The notes beneath the pieces are model-generated. The model ran no database searches and had not been told where the DNA came from. It was given only the letters and a program-made list of their open reading frames with translations. Made by a program: the position numbers and the translations under genes. A stretch of 64,000 nucleotides of DNA from Streptococcus alactolyticus (GTDB lineage: Bacteria > Bacillota > Bacilli > Lactobacillales > Streptococcaceae): the NCBI RefSeq assembly GCF_012277075.1, contig NZ_JAAXMT010000005.1, positions 310,001 to 374,000 on the forward strand, read 5' to 3'. The number at the start of each line of letters is the position of its first letter. Within the stretch, counting starts at the first letter, position 1. This document shows, piece after piece, positions 17,467-26,594 of this stretch.

Positions 17467-18341
17467 TCCTTTTCCTCCTTTAAAACCATCAAACGACTCG
17501 CTAAATCGCCCAAATAAGGCTCATAGCACAGCCCCCATTTGATATCACGCTCTAGCTCTAAGGTCAGTGACAAGATCTTATCAATGATATCAAGTGCTAA
17601 TGTGGCAACAGCATCCAAAGATAAACCATGAAAATACCCAGCGGCTAAGATAGCACTTAAAACATCACCCGTCCCAAAGAAATTCTGCGGGTAGGCTTTG
17701 ACAAAATGATACGAAACACTCGCCTTTTCCCTATCCCAATGAGCCAAACCGATGCTTCCGGCCTCAAAAGACACTCCTGTCAAAATAATATGCTTATTGT
17801 TCAAGGGAGTTAGTTGCGTCAACAAGTGCTCGATAGCCTCTTGGTCATAAGCATCACCAAGATAAGGCACATCAGCTAACAAGCAAGCTTCCGTGAGATT
17901 GGGCGTGATGATATCAGCCTCTTGGCAAAAAGCACGCATGGCTGCCACAAAACTCTGCTCATACCCAGCATACAACCGTCCATTATCCGCCATAATAGGG
18001 TCTACAAAACGCCCTAAACCTTTTTGAGAAGCAAAATCAGCTATTTGTTGCAACTGTTCTGGTGACTTGACGTAGCCTGTCATTAACCCGTCTGCTTGAA
18101 AGGGAAGCTGACGCCATTGGCTGAGAAAGCCTGCTGTCGCATCGGTTAAATCGGTGATGCTAATGTTCTCAAAGCCACCCGTATGCGAGGACAAAAGAAC
18201 GGTTGGCAAGGGAATGACTTCGATTTGGCAGGCTGACAAAATGGGGAGTGCTGCTGATAAAGCAACTTTGCCTAAACCGACAATATCATTCGCCACGATG
18301 AGTGATTTGGTAATGTGTGTCATGTGATAAAACCTTTTCAT
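17463..18341 (-). CDS. pdxK: Pyridoxine/pyridoxamine kinase
   Basis: A 292-residue PfkB/ribokinase-fold kinase of the PdxK/PdxY type, phosphorylating B6 vitamers with ATP. Motifs include the early SHTGGF, the LMTGYV stretch, VDPIMADNGRLY, and the C-terminal anion-hole motif FFGTGDVLSAI with the catalytic Asp. The first ATG (18341) has GGAG close upstream; an alternative start at 18323 (MTHITK) also has a purine-rich site and matches the usual length better. It is the first gene of a two-gene salvage operon with the ECF S component. Confidence 0.9.
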   Translation of the reverse strand: MKRFYHMTHITKSLIVANDIVGLGKVALSAALPILSACQIEVIPLPTVLLSSHTGGFENISITDLTDATAGFLSQWRQLPFQADGLMTGYVKSPEQLQQIADFASQKGLGRFVDPIMADNGRLYAGYEQSFVAAMRAFCQEADIITPNLTEACLLADVPYLGDAYDQEAIEHLLTQLTPLNNKHIILTGVSFEAGSIGLAHWDREKASVSYHFVKAYPQNFFGTGDVLSAILAAGYFHGLSLDAVATLALDIIDKILSLTLELERDIKWGLCYEPYLGDLASRLMVLKEEKE

Positions 18342-18442
18342 CCCTTCTCCAAAACTTAGAGAGGTTCAAGTGATGATATTATTGTAAGAAAATTCAGTTT
18401 ATTATACAATAGAAACAATCAAAAACTGTATGGGGACAAAAC

Positions 18443-19705
18443 ATGACCAGTAAATACCAAGACATTATGGCTGACATCATTACTCAAATCGAATCTGGTG
18501 CCTTAAAAAAAGGGGATAAACTCCCTTCGATTCGTGCCATCAGCCAAAGCTACCAATGCAGCAAGGACACCGTGCAACGAGCCTTATTAGAATTAAAATT
18601 CAAACACTACATTTATGCCGTAAATAAAAGTGGCTATTATGTGCTGGAGGGTAAGAGTCAGCATGAGGACCGCCTCAATCTCAGTCTGAGCGACTACAAT
18701 AACATTGCCTACGAAGATTTTACTGCTTGTTTGACGGAAACCTTGGTAAAGGGGCAAAATTACCTCTTTGACTACTTCGCTCAGCAGCAAGGACTAAAAG
18801 CCTTCATTCGCTCGCTCAAACAGTATTTGGAAAAAGGAAATATTTACGCCAAAGAAAGCGACATCTTGGTCACTTCAGGTACCCAACAAGCTCTCTACAT
18901 TTTATCTCAAGTCCCATTTCCTAATGAGCAAGGTGTCATCCTTTTGGAGCAGCCGACCTATCACCGTATGATTGACTTGGTCGCCTCGCAAAATCTCCCC
19001 TACCAGACCATTGACCGTGATTTTAATGGTATTGATTTAGCTCGATTGGAACATCTATTTAAAACGCAGCCCATTAAATGTTTCTACACCATTTCGCGTT
19101 TTTCAAATCCTTTGGGCTTGTCCTACACGGCCAGCGAAAAACAAAAAATCGTGGACTTGGCTAAACGCTACAATGTTTACATCATTGAAGATGATTACAT
19201 GGGCGATTTCACCAAATCCACTGATTTGCCTCTGCATTACTATGATACTTCGGGGCACGTTATTTATTTAAAATCTTTTTCAGCGACTATTTTCCCAGCG
19301 CTGCGTCTTGGCACGCTGGTGCTACCGCCAGAACTCATGCCGTCTTTTTTAAAACTCAAAAAACTAATGGACTACGACACCAACCTTATTATGCAAAAGG
19401 CGCTGTCTTTGTACTTGGACAATGGCATGTTTGACAAAAACCTCACCTATCTCAGCAAAGTCTTTCAAGAACAAGAGAACAAGTCAACGGAGCTTTTGGC
19501 ACGTTTTCCAAATATCCTGCATTTTAGCAGTTCATTGCAACATTTGGTTATTGAATTGCCTCAAAACAAGCATTTGGGCGAGCTGAAATTTACCAAACAG
19601 GTGGATTATCTCGAAAACAATTACCTAACCCAAGCCCCCAAGCGCTTTATTAAATTGCCTAATAACCAGCATTTGCCAAAAACGTTGAAAATGATTTTGA
19701 ACTAA
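18443..19705 (+). CDS. pdxR: MocR/PdxR-type regulator (GntR HTH fused to aminotransferase domain)
   Basis: A 420-residue protein: N-terminal GntR winged helix (about 1-70; KKGDKLPSIRAISQ, CSKDTVQRALLEL) followed by a fold-type I aminotransferase-like domain (about 90-420) with VTSGTQQALYI, SRFSNPLGLSY, IIEDDYMGDF and the PLP-lysine motif YLKSFSATIFPALRLG. MocR proteins of this kind sense PLP and control its synthesis or salvage. It is divergent from pdxK-ECF, which supports that role. The 101-base intergenic region must hold both promoters. Confidence 0.88.
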   Translation: MTSKYQDIMADIITQIESGALKKGDKLPSIRAISQSYQCSKDTVQRALLELKFKHYIYAVNKSGYYVLEGKSQHEDRLNLSLSDYNNIAYEDFTACLTETLVKGQNYLFDYFAQQQGLKAFIRSLKQYLEKGNIYAKESDILVTSGTQQALYILSQVPFPNEQGVILLEQPTYHRMIDLVASQNLPYQTIDRDFNGIDLARLEHLFKTQPIKCFYTISRFSNPLGLSYTASEKQKIVDLAKRYNVYIIEDDYMGDFTKSTDLPLHYYDTSGHVIYLKSFSATIFPALRLGTLVLPPELMPSFLKLKKLMDYDTNLIMQKALSLYLDNGMFDKNLTYLSKVFQEQENKSTELLARFPNILHFSSSLQHLVIELPQNKHLGELKFTKQVDYLENNYLTQAPKRFIKLPNNQHLPKTLKMILN

Positions 19706-19712
19706 TAACCTT

Positions 19713-21356
19713 CTAGTCCACCAAAATGGCCAAGGTTTGATAGGGTTTTAGCGTGATCGTGTCTGATAAAGCCTCTTCAGGGTAATTGCTTAGCAACACG
19801 CGCCCTTCTTGGTAAGCTTTTGGCAAGGGCACTTTAACCGTTTTAGCAAAGAAGTTATTGCAAACTAATAGACGTTGCTTGCCGTACTGACGTTCAAAAG
19901 CGTAGATGTAAGGATTATCTTGGTAAGCGGACTGATAGCTACCCTCAGCAATGATTGGCAGTATTTTTCTGAGCGCAATCAATTCTTGGTAGAAGGTAAA
20001 AATCGGTCCACTTTTTTCTTTGGCAACATTGATGTCACGGTAGGTTTTTCCGACTTGTAACCAAGGTTGACCAGTTGAAAAACCAGCGTTTTCCTCGTCA
20101 TTCCACTGCATCGGGATACGACTATTGTCCCGTGATTTCGCTTGAACAATGGCAAAGGCTTGGGATTCTGTCTTACCTGCCGAGCGCAAGGCTTGATAAG
20201 CATTGATACTCTCTACATCGACGTAGTTAGCCATGCTCTCATAATCAGGGTCCAACATACCAATTTCTTCGCCCATGTAGATGTAAGGCGTCCCGCGAGA
20301 TAAATGAATCGATGCGGCAAGCATAGTTGCTCCTTCATTGCGGAAATGCTCGACGTCCACAAAACGGTTCAACGCGCGTGGTTGGTCATGATTGTTCCAA
20401 AACAGGGCTGACCAGCCGCCACCCTCACTCATCTCTTCACCCCAAGTATGGAACAAGGTTTTGAGTTCTGCAAAATCAAAGGGCTTCAAGGTCCATTTTT
20501 GCCCTTGGTCGTAATCCACTTTGAGGTGGTGGAAATTGAAAACCATGTCCAATTCATGACTGTTTGGATTGCTGTATTGAATGCAGTTTGGAATATCCGT
20601 GAAACTCATTTCGCCAACTGTCATGCTATCTGAATCTTGTCCAAAAGTGGCTTGATTGAGCATTTTTAGGTAGTCGTGCGCAATCGGACGGTCAGTGTAT
20701 TCAGGTTTGCCGTCAAATTGGTCATTGTCTTTTAGCACCTCGTCTTTACCAATCAAGTTAATGACATCAAAGCGGAAACATGTCACGCCTTTGTCACGCC
20801 AAAAATTTACCACCTTAAACAACTCTTTGCGCACATGAGGGTTGCGCCAATTCAAATCTGCTTGGGTCACATCAAACAAATGCAGGTAATATTTGCCCGT
20901 GTCCCCAAAAGGCGCCCAGGCATTGCCGCCGAATTTAGAGGCCCAGTTGGTCGGCTGATCCCGCAAGATAAAGAAATCTTGGTAATAGCGATCTCCCGCC
21001 AAAGCTTTTTGAAACCACTCATGCTCCGTCGAACAATGATTCAACACCATATCTAGCATAATATCAATACCGTGTGCCTTGCCTTTTTGAACCAAATCTT
21101 CAAAATCAGCCATGCTACCAAACAAGGGATTGACCGCGGTGTAATCTGAAATATCATATCCATTGTCACGCTGAGGGCTTGGATAGAAAGGGTTGAGCCA
21201 AATGACATCAACACCCAATTCTTCTAAATAAGGCAATTTGCTTATAATCCCGCGCAAATCGCCGACACCATTGCCTGTCGTGTCCTTATATGATTTTGGA
21301 TAAATCTGATAAACGACTTTTTTCTTATCAAATACCACTTTTTGCTCCTTTATCAC
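19713..21356 (-). CDS. treC: Trehalose-6-phosphate hydrolase (GH13)
   Basis: A 547-residue alpha-amylase-fold glycoside hydrolase that splits trehalose 6-phosphate into glucose and glucose 6-phosphate. Family 13 motifs are MLDMVLNHCS, FRFDVINLIGK (nucleophile Asp), TVGEMSF (acid/base Glu) and FWNNHDQPRALNR (third Asp). It overlaps the PTS gene treP by 4 bases, and this pairing favours trehalose 6-phosphate over oligo-1,6-glucoside as substrate. It ends 7 bases from the converging pdxR, with no visible terminator between. Confidence 0.93.
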   Translation of the reverse strand: MIKEQKVVFDKKKVVYQIYPKSYKDTTGNGVGDLRGIISKLPYLEELGVDVIWLNPFYPSPQRDNGYDISDYTAVNPLFGSMADFEDLVQKGKAHGIDIMLDMVLNHCSTEHEWFQKALAGDRYYQDFFILRDQPTNWASKFGGNAWAPFGDTGKYYLHLFDVTQADLNWRNPHVRKELFKVVNFWRDKGVTCFRFDVINLIGKDEVLKDNDQFDGKPEYTDRPIAHDYLKMLNQATFGQDSDSMTVGEMSFTDIPNCIQYSNPNSHELDMVFNFHHLKVDYDQGQKWTLKPFDFAELKTLFHTWGEEMSEGGGWSALFWNNHDQPRALNRFVDVEHFRNEGATMLAASIHLSRGTPYIYMGEEIGMLDPDYESMANYVDVESINAYQALRSAGKTESQAFAIVQAKSRDNSRIPMQWNDEENAGFSTGQPWLQVGKTYRDINVAKEKSGPIFTFYQELIALRKILPIIAEGSYQSAYQDNPYIYAFERQYGKQRLLVCNNFFAKTVKVPLPKAYQEGRVLLSNYPEEALSDTITLKPYQTLAILVD

Positions 21357-23326
21357 AATTTACTTGCTGTGAAAATCGTTTCCCCATGCGCAATATCACA
21401 TGGTAATGCTCTTGTCACGTCTGTTTGGAAATCGTTTTGATTGGTTACAATAACAGGCGTTGTAACAGGGTAACCTGCTTCTTGAATCGTTTGAATGTCA
21501 AAACGAATTAAGACATCACCTGCCGACACTCGGTCACCTTGTTTCACTTCTGCCGTAAACCCTTTACCATCAAGGCTAACCGTATCCATCCCAATATGCA
21601 TCAACAATTCTATGCCTTCGTCTGAAATCAGCCCCACCGCGTGTTTGCTTGGGAATAAAACAGACACTACACCGTCAATTGGGGCAACCAATTCCCCTTT
21701 GTCAGGTTCAATCACGATACCTTGCCCCATGACACCTTGAGAGAAGACAGGGTCTGGTGATTCGCTCAAGGGTTTTGCCACTCCTGAAAGTGGGCTTTTT
21801 ACTGTAACAACTGTTCCAGCAGGTGCTTCAGCATCTTTTTTCGCTTCAATAACGGCTTGAACTTGCGATTGTTCGCTGGCTTTCAAATCATCTTCTGTCT
21901 TGGTCAAGAAACCTATTTTTCGGAATACTAAGCTCAAGACAAACGGTACCACGACGGCAATAACCATATTGATGGCAAATAAGCTCATGTATTTGGCTTG
22001 AATAGATAAAATCCCTGGAAGTCCACCAATACCAATGGCGTTGGCTGTAATGTTAAAGCTTGTACAAAATAGTCCTGCAATACCTGAACCAATCATACCC
22101 GCCACAAATGGATAAATGTATTTCAAGCTGACCCCAAAAAGAGCTGGTTCCGTAACACCAAGATAAGCTGAAATAGCTGCTGGTAAGGAAATCTGCGCCT
22201 CACGTTCGTCATGACGATTCATCACATAAAAAGCCAAAACTGCTGAACCCTGTGCAATATTTGATAAGGCAATCATTGGCCAAAGCCCTGTGCCACCAGC
22301 ATCCGCAATCAATTGGGTATCGATAGCGTTGGTCATGTGGTGCAAGCCTGTGATAACGAGTGGGGCATAAAGAGCACCAAAAATTGCTCCAAAGAGCCAT
22401 TTCACAGGACCTGTCAAACCAGCAAGCACAACAGCTGAAATGCCTTTACCGATGGTCCAACCAACTGGCCCAAGTACTGTATGCGCCAAAATCAAAGCTG
22501 GAATCAAAGATAGAAAAGGCACAAAAATCATAGAAACCACTTCTGGAATGTGTCTGCGCCAGAAACGTTCTAGATAAGCCAGAGCCAAACCTGCCAAAAG
22601 CGCTGGAATGACTTGAGCTTGATAACCAATCATACGAACGGTGAAAAAACCAAAATCCCAAGTCCAGTTAGCGGCAATATCTGCCGCTGAGGTACTAGCC
22701 ACACTGTACGCATTTAGCAATTGATTTGGTGAAATCAAACAAATTCCAAGGATAATCCCTAAAATTTGACTGGTTCCCATTTTCCGTGTGACCGACCATA
22801 CAATCCCCACTGGTAAATAGTGGAAGATAGCCTCACCTGGTAACCACAAGAAAGCATTCACACCTGACCAAAATTGAGAGACTTCAACAATGGTTTTGCC
22901 ATTTAGGGCTGACCACTGCACCCCTTCTAGGATATTTCGAAAACCTAAAATCAAACCACCAACGATAATCGCTGGAATAATTGGCGTGAAAATCTCTGCC
23001 ATCATGGCCAAGGCACACTGAAGCCAATTTTGATTGCGTTGCGCTGCTGATTTAGCCGCTTCTTTTGAAACACCTTCAATACCAGAAATCGCTGTAAAAT
23101 CATTATAAAAAATAGGAACGTCATTTCCAATAATCGCTTGAAATTGACCTGCATTGGTAAAGGTTCCCTTAACAGCAGGGATAGCTTCTAAACGCTTGAC
23201 ATCTGCCTTGCTGTCATCATTTAAAACAAAACGCATCCGAGTAGCACAATGTGTCACTGCCGCAATATTATCCTTCCCGCCGATTGCTTCTAGCATCTCG
23301 CGAGCTTCTTTTTCAAATTTTCCCAT
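21353..23326 (-). CDS. treP: Trehalose PTS enzyme IIBCA
   Basis: A 657-residue phosphotransferase permease that imports trehalose as trehalose 6-phosphate. The EIIB domain is N-terminal with the phosphorylated Cys in AVTHCATRMRF; EIIC (about 105-460) has many membrane segments and the GITEPALFGV-like motif (YLGVTEPALFGVSL); the EIIA domain is C-terminal with the phospho-His in LLMHIGMDTV. All three domains are intact in one chain. It is followed by treC with a 4-base overlap; treR is divergent. A cre site in the promoter suggests CcpA repression. Confidence 0.94.
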   Translation of the reverse strand: MGKFEKEAREMLEAIGGKDNIAAVTHCATRMRFVLNDDSKADVKRLEAIPAVKGTFTNAGQFQAIIGNDVPIFYNDFTAISGIEGVSKEAAKSAAQRNQNWLQCALAMMAEIFTPIIPAIIVGGLILGFRNILEGVQWSALNGKTIVEVSQFWSGVNAFLWLPGEAIFHYLPVGIVWSVTRKMGTSQILGIILGICLISPNQLLNAYSVASTSAADIAANWTWDFGFFTVRMIGYQAQVIPALLAGLALAYLERFWRRHIPEVVSMIFVPFLSLIPALILAHTVLGPVGWTIGKGISAVVLAGLTGPVKWLFGAIFGALYAPLVITGLHHMTNAIDTQLIADAGGTGLWPMIALSNIAQGSAVLAFYVMNRHDEREAQISLPAAISAYLGVTEPALFGVSLKYIYPFVAGMIGSGIAGLFCTSFNITANAIGIGGLPGILSIQAKYMSLFAINMVIAVVVPFVLSLVFRKIGFLTKTEDDLKASEQSQVQAVIEAKKDAEAPAGTVVTVKSPLSGVAKPLSESPDPVFSQGVMGQGIVIEPDKGELVAPIDGVVSVLFPSKHAVGLISDEGIELLMHIGMDTVSLDGKGFTAEVKQGDRVSAGDVLIRFDIQTIQEAGYPVTTPVIVTNQNDFQTDVTRALPCDIAHGETIFTASKL

Positions 23327-23392
23327 ATCTCTTCGGTAAAACCGACTCCTTCGTTAGTCTATAAATAGTCGCTAGCTTTATTTACAAGGTTA

Positions 23393-23407
23393 TTGTAATC
23401 GTTTTCG
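23393..23407 (-). promoter_or_regulatory. Catabolite-responsive element upstream of treP
   Basis: TTGTAATCGTTTTCG matches 14 of 15 positions of the cre consensus WTGNAANCGNWNNCW. It lies 67 bases upstream of the treP start in the treP/treR intergenic region. Nearby TTGTATG repeats (about 23413-23475) may be TreR operators. Confidence 0.6.
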
Positions 23408-23523
23408 GTGTTGTATGCAAGTTGTTTGCTTCAAAAAAACCTAAAAATCCCTTGAAAAAAGATAAGTTGTATGGTATTTTAAAAACAAATCTATAAAACT
23501 GAGGAGTTTTTCCTAAAGAGCAC

Positions 23524-24234
23524 ATGAAAAAATACGAATATATTTTTAAAAAACTCGAACATGATATTAACGCTGGGGTCTATCAAGCTGGGGACTACCT
23601 TCCCACTGAAAATGAGTTGACCAAAACCTACCAAGTAAGCCGCGACACCATTCGTAAGGCTTTGGGGCTTTTGGCTGAAGCTGGACTTATCAAGAAAATC
23701 CATGGATCAGGCTCCCAAGTGGTCAAAAATGATCCCATTGACTTTCCAGTGTCCAAACTAACCAGCTACAAAGAATTGGTTGATGCCCATCACATCACTT
23801 CTAAAACCAATGTTATCAGTATTGATAAACTGATTGTCGATGACACACTGGCTGCTCTCACAGGGTTTCAAAAAAATCACTTGGTTTGGCGGGTCATTCG
23901 CCAACGTGTGGTTGACGAGGTTGCTTCGGTGCTTGATATCGATTATTTAGACAAATCTCTCGTGCCTGACATGACACGAGAGATTGCTGAGGTGTCTATT
24001 TACGCTTATTTGGAAAAGCAACTGCACCTCAGCATTGCTTATGCGCAAAAAGAAATCACCATTGACCAGCTGACAGACCGTGATAAGCTCTTGCTAGATA
24101 TTGGTCCTGAACACCATGTTGTGTCCGTCAAATCCAAGGTCTATCTGGCGGACAAGCGCCAATTTCAATTCACCGAAAGCAGACACAAGCTGGAAAAATT
24201 CCGTTTTGTTGATTTTGCCACACGGCACCACTGA
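23524..24234 (+). CDS. treR: GntR/HutC-family trehalose operon regulator
   Basis: A 236-residue regulator with an N-terminal GntR winged helix (YQAGDYLPTENELTKTYQVS, RDTIRKALGLLAEAGLI) and a C-terminal UTRA effector domain (about 90-236). In this family trehalose 6-phosphate is the effector. It is divergent from treP-treC with 197 bases between. It ends 45 bases before an IS3-type element. Confidence 0.92.
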   Translation: MKKYEYIFKKLEHDINAGVYQAGDYLPTENELTKTYQVSRDTIRKALGLLAEAGLIKKIHGSGSQVVKNDPIDFPVSKLTSYKELVDAHHITSKTNVISIDKLIVDDTLAALTGFQKNHLVWRVIRQRVVDEVASVLDIDYLDKSLVPDMTREIAEVSIYAYLEKQLHLSIAYAQKEITIDQLTDRDKLLLDIGPEHHVVSVKSKVYLADKRQFQFTESRHKLEKFRFVDFATRHH

Positions 24235-24308
24235 TTTATTAAAAAGAGCAGCAAAAAAGTAGCAAATAACCCTGAAATTGATCTGACCCCCAAAAGTTGG
24301 ACAAGTAA

Positions 24309-24812
24309 TTATTGAAAGGATTTAGTCTTGTATTGTACAGGGCTGAGTCCTTTTAGTTTTACTTGAATACGTTTGTTATTGTAATAATCTAGGTAATCTA
24401 TAATGGATTGTTTAAGTTCATCTAGCGATTTGAATGTCTTCTCAAAGCCATAAAACATTTCTGATTTTAAGATACCAAAGAAGGATTCCATCATGTCATT
24501 ATCTGGGCTATTGCCTTTACGGGACATGAATGGACGAATTCCCTTTTGATTAAGAAATTCATGATAACAGCGCTGGAATAGCAAATTCTGTGACATCTGT
24601 ATAACATTTTTCATAGGGCTTTGAAGCTTCAAACTGACATTGGATGAGATTATCGGCTTTCTTACCATCTTCACCCTTGTAAGATGAATAGTGAGGTTTG
24701 CGGCGAATGCGTGCCGTTACATTCATGAGTTTCATTAAGCGTTGCACTTTTTTGTGGTTGACCAAAAAGCCTTGGTTTCTTAGTTCCAAAGTGATACGAC
24801 GATAGCCATAAT
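24309..24812 (-). pseudogene. IS3-family transposase orfB fragment
   Basis: Part of the integrase-type DDE transposase. The block with NHKKVQRLMKLMNVTARIRR and CYTDVTEFAIP (first catalytic Asp) is joined out of frame at about 24575 to QRCYHEFLNQKGIRPFMSRK and DNDMMESFFGILKSE (catalytic Glu), ending GLSPVQYKTKS. The segment with the second Asp, roughly 60-70 residues, is missing, as is the N-terminus, which runs into linker sequence at 24812. Confidence 0.85.
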
Positions 24813-24874
24813 TCGTATAACTTCGTATAATGGTGCATAACTTCGTATAGCATACATTATACGAAGTTATACGA
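24813..24874. other. Mate-pair sequencing linker artefact (lox core)
   Basis: Positions 24837-24874 match the loxP-bearing circularisation linker of 454 Titanium paired-end libraries, including four bases outside lox (ACGA). Positions 24813-24832 match the first 20 bases of the same linker in the opposite orientation. The two pieces meet at 24832-24837. This is library adapter left in the assembly, not a chromosomal site. Confidence 0.88.
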
Positions 24875-24879
24875 GATAT

Positions 24880-25269
24880 CTAATCTAAATCCTCCTCTAA
24901 CCATTTCTCTAATTGTCGCTGTTGTTCGCGCATTTTTGCTTCGTCCCTCAAGCGAGCTTCTCTCAACTTTTTTAGAAATGCCACCTCGGTCCGTAGATGC
25001 TCATTTTCCTCTCTAAGTCGTTCTAACTCTGTCATTTCTTCCCAAGTTTTCTCCGCTTTACGTCCCATTTTAAAAGATCTCCCTCTTGTTTTCTCAACAA
25101 TAGCATACCCATTTTTCTTATATTGTGCTAGCCAATTGGAAAGAGTTCCTATGTTAGGAAGAGTATAATCGAGAGAAAAGGACAATTGAGAGCGTCCTTC
25201 AAGAAGGACTTGATTGATTATTTCTTGCTTTAGTTCAGGAGAATAATACCTATTCTTACTTTTCTTCAC
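24880..25269 (-). CDS. IS3-family transposase orfA
   Basis: A 129-residue helix-turn-helix protein: YSPELKQEIINQVLLEGRSQ, GTLSNWLAQYKKNG and a C-terminal leucine-zipper-like coiled coil (LERLREENEHLRTEVAFLKK). This is the standard first frame of IS150/IS861-type elements, normally joined to orfB by programmed -1 frameshifting. Here orfB is damaged, so no active transposase is expected. Confidence 0.85.
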   Translation of the reverse strand: MKKSKNRYYSPELKQEIINQVLLEGRSQLSFSLDYTLPNIGTLSNWLAQYKKNGYAIVEKTRGRSFKMGRKAEKTWEEMTELERLREENEHLRTEVAFLKKLREARLRDEAKMREQQRQLEKWLEEDLD

Positions 25270-25360
25270 AATCTCAACACCATATCTATGAGTTTAATCA
25301 TATATTTTAGGTACCACGACATTACATTTTTTCTTAGTTTGTATATTTCCAATTTGTCTT
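25251..25360. repeat. First copy of a 110-base duplication flanking a linker
   Basis: Nearly identical to 25402-25511 (a few mismatches, constant offset 151). It covers the start of orfA and upstream IS sequence. The two copies border the linker block at 25361-25401, as expected when both ends of one mate-pair read were placed as continuous sequence. Confidence 0.85.
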
Positions 25361-25401
25361 TCGTATAACTTCGTATAATGTATGCTATACGAGTTATTAC
25401 G
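25361..25401. other. Mate-pair sequencing linker artefact (41 of 42 bases)
   Basis: Matches the whole 42-base 454 Titanium paired-end linker, lox core plus outer TCGTATA and TTACG ends, with one A missing from an AA pair. A single-base loss in a homopolymer is a typical pyrosequencing error. Confidence 0.9.
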
Positions 25402-25511
25402 TATTCTTACTTTTCTTAACAATCTCAACACCATATCTATGAGTTTAATCATATATTTTAGGTACCAAGACATTCCATTTTTTCTTAGTTTGTATATTTC
25501 CAATTTGTCTT
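25402..25511. repeat. Second copy of the 110-base duplication
   Basis: Second copy of 25251-25360 (see that entry). Probably only one copy exists in the real chromosome. Confidence 0.85.
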
Positions 25512-25605
25512 CATAAGTTAATTTCATACAAAAAGCACCCCGATCGTTAGATTTTATGTCTAATTTTTGGGGTGCAGTTCAAAAACTTTGCTACTTTTGT
25601 TTTGA

Positions 25606-26541
25606 TTAATAATCTGGTCGCAAAACACCTGTGACGGTTTCTTTAGTGGCTTCAATATCACCGTCAATAACAACGTCAATGATACGTTTGGCATCTTCTG
25701 GTGGACATGGAACCAATGGCAAGCGTAACGGACCTGTTTCAAAGCCAAGGTAATTAAGCACAGCCTTAACAGGCGCAGGACTTGGGTAAGAGAACAAGGC
25801 ATTCACTTTCGGAATGAATTGGCGTTGGATGGCAGCCGCTTTTTTAATGTCACTGTTTTCGATAGCTGTCAGCATGTCGTGCATCTCATCACCATTAACG
25901 TGAGAAGCAACCGAAATCACACCGTCTGCCCCAAGATTCATGGCATGGAAAGCATCACCGTCTTCACCTGTGTAAACCAAGAAATTCTTAGGTTTGTGTT
26001 CAATCAAGTAAGCCATATTGGCTAGGCTGGTACATTCTTTAACCCCAATAATGTTAGGGTGTTCAGCCAAACGCAGCATGGTTTCAGGAGTCATTTCAAC
26101 CACTACACGACCTGGGATATTGTAGATAATGATTGGCAAATCGCTGGCATCAGCAATGGCTTTAAAATGCTGATACATGCCTTCTTGCGATGGCTTATTG
26201 TAATAAGGAACGATGGCTAAACCAGCCGCAAAGCCTCCAAAGACCGCTACTTCACGAGCAAATTCAATGGAGTCGCGCGTGTCGTTTGTTCCGATACCAG
26301 CAATCAGTGGCACACGACCGTTGACGATTTTTTGAACTGCTGCAAACAACTCCAACTCTTCATCGTGGGTCAATGTTGGACTTTCTGCTGTTGTTCCTGC
26401 TAGTAAAAGTGCATCTGTGTGGTGAGCCAGCAAATGCTCCACCAATTTTGGCAATGCCCCAAAGTTAATAGAACCGTCTGCATTGAAAGGGGTGATCATC
26501 GCCGTAATGATTTTAACGTCTTTTAAATCTTCAATAGCCAT
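25606..26541 (-). CDS. dapA: 4-hydroxy-tetrahydrodipicolinate synthase
   Basis: A 311-residue class I aldolase-fold enzyme joining pyruvate and aspartate semialdehyde in lysine/diaminopimelate synthesis. Family motifs are [16 protein letters not shown], the Tyr in [10 protein letters not shown], and the Schiff-base Lys in IGVKECTSL. It follows asd with a gap of 53 bases, so the two consecutive pathway enzymes form an operon. The IS3-type element begins 25 bases beyond its stop, with no terminator of its own visible. Confidence 0.96.
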   Translation of the reverse strand: MAIEDLKDVKIITAMITPFNADGSINFGALPKLVEHLLAHHTDALLLAGTTAESPTLTHDEELELFAAVQKIVNGRVPLIAGIGTNDTRDSIEFAREVAVFGGFAAGLAIVPYYNKPSQEGMYQHFKAIADASDLPIIIYNIPGRVVVEMTPETMLRLAEHPNIIGVKECTSLANMAYLIEHKPKNFLVYTGEDGDAFHAMNLGADGVISVASHVNGDEMHDMLTAIENSDIKKAAAIQRQFIPKVNALFSYPSPAPVKAVLNYLGFETGPLRLPLVPCPPEDAKRIIDVVIDGDIEATKETVTGVLRPDY

Positions 26542-26594
26542 CCTTATCTCCTATCCTTTTTGTCCTCTAATGTTCCTGTTTGTGTTTGCTTGGC

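Larger units (their letters stand above)
24279..25581 (-). mobile_element. IS3-family (IS861-like) element, deleted and misassembled
   Basis: The ends form imperfect inverted repeats: TGATCTGACCCCCAAAAGTT at the left and TGAACTGCACCCCAAAAATT reading in from the right. Between them lie orfA (intact) and a fragment of orfB. No target duplication is clear. The element separates treR from dapA. Two blocks inside it are not bacterial DNA but mate-pair linker sequence (24813-24874 and 25361-25401), and one 110-base piece is duplicated around the second linker, so the true structure cannot be read from this assembly. Confidence 0.85.

Noticed and set aside
24837..25401. Genuine loxP sites from Cre/lox strain engineering
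   Set aside because: The matches extend beyond lox into the outer bases of the 454 paired-end linker, one site has a homopolymer loss, and flanking sequence is duplicated. A marker-excision scar would not do this.
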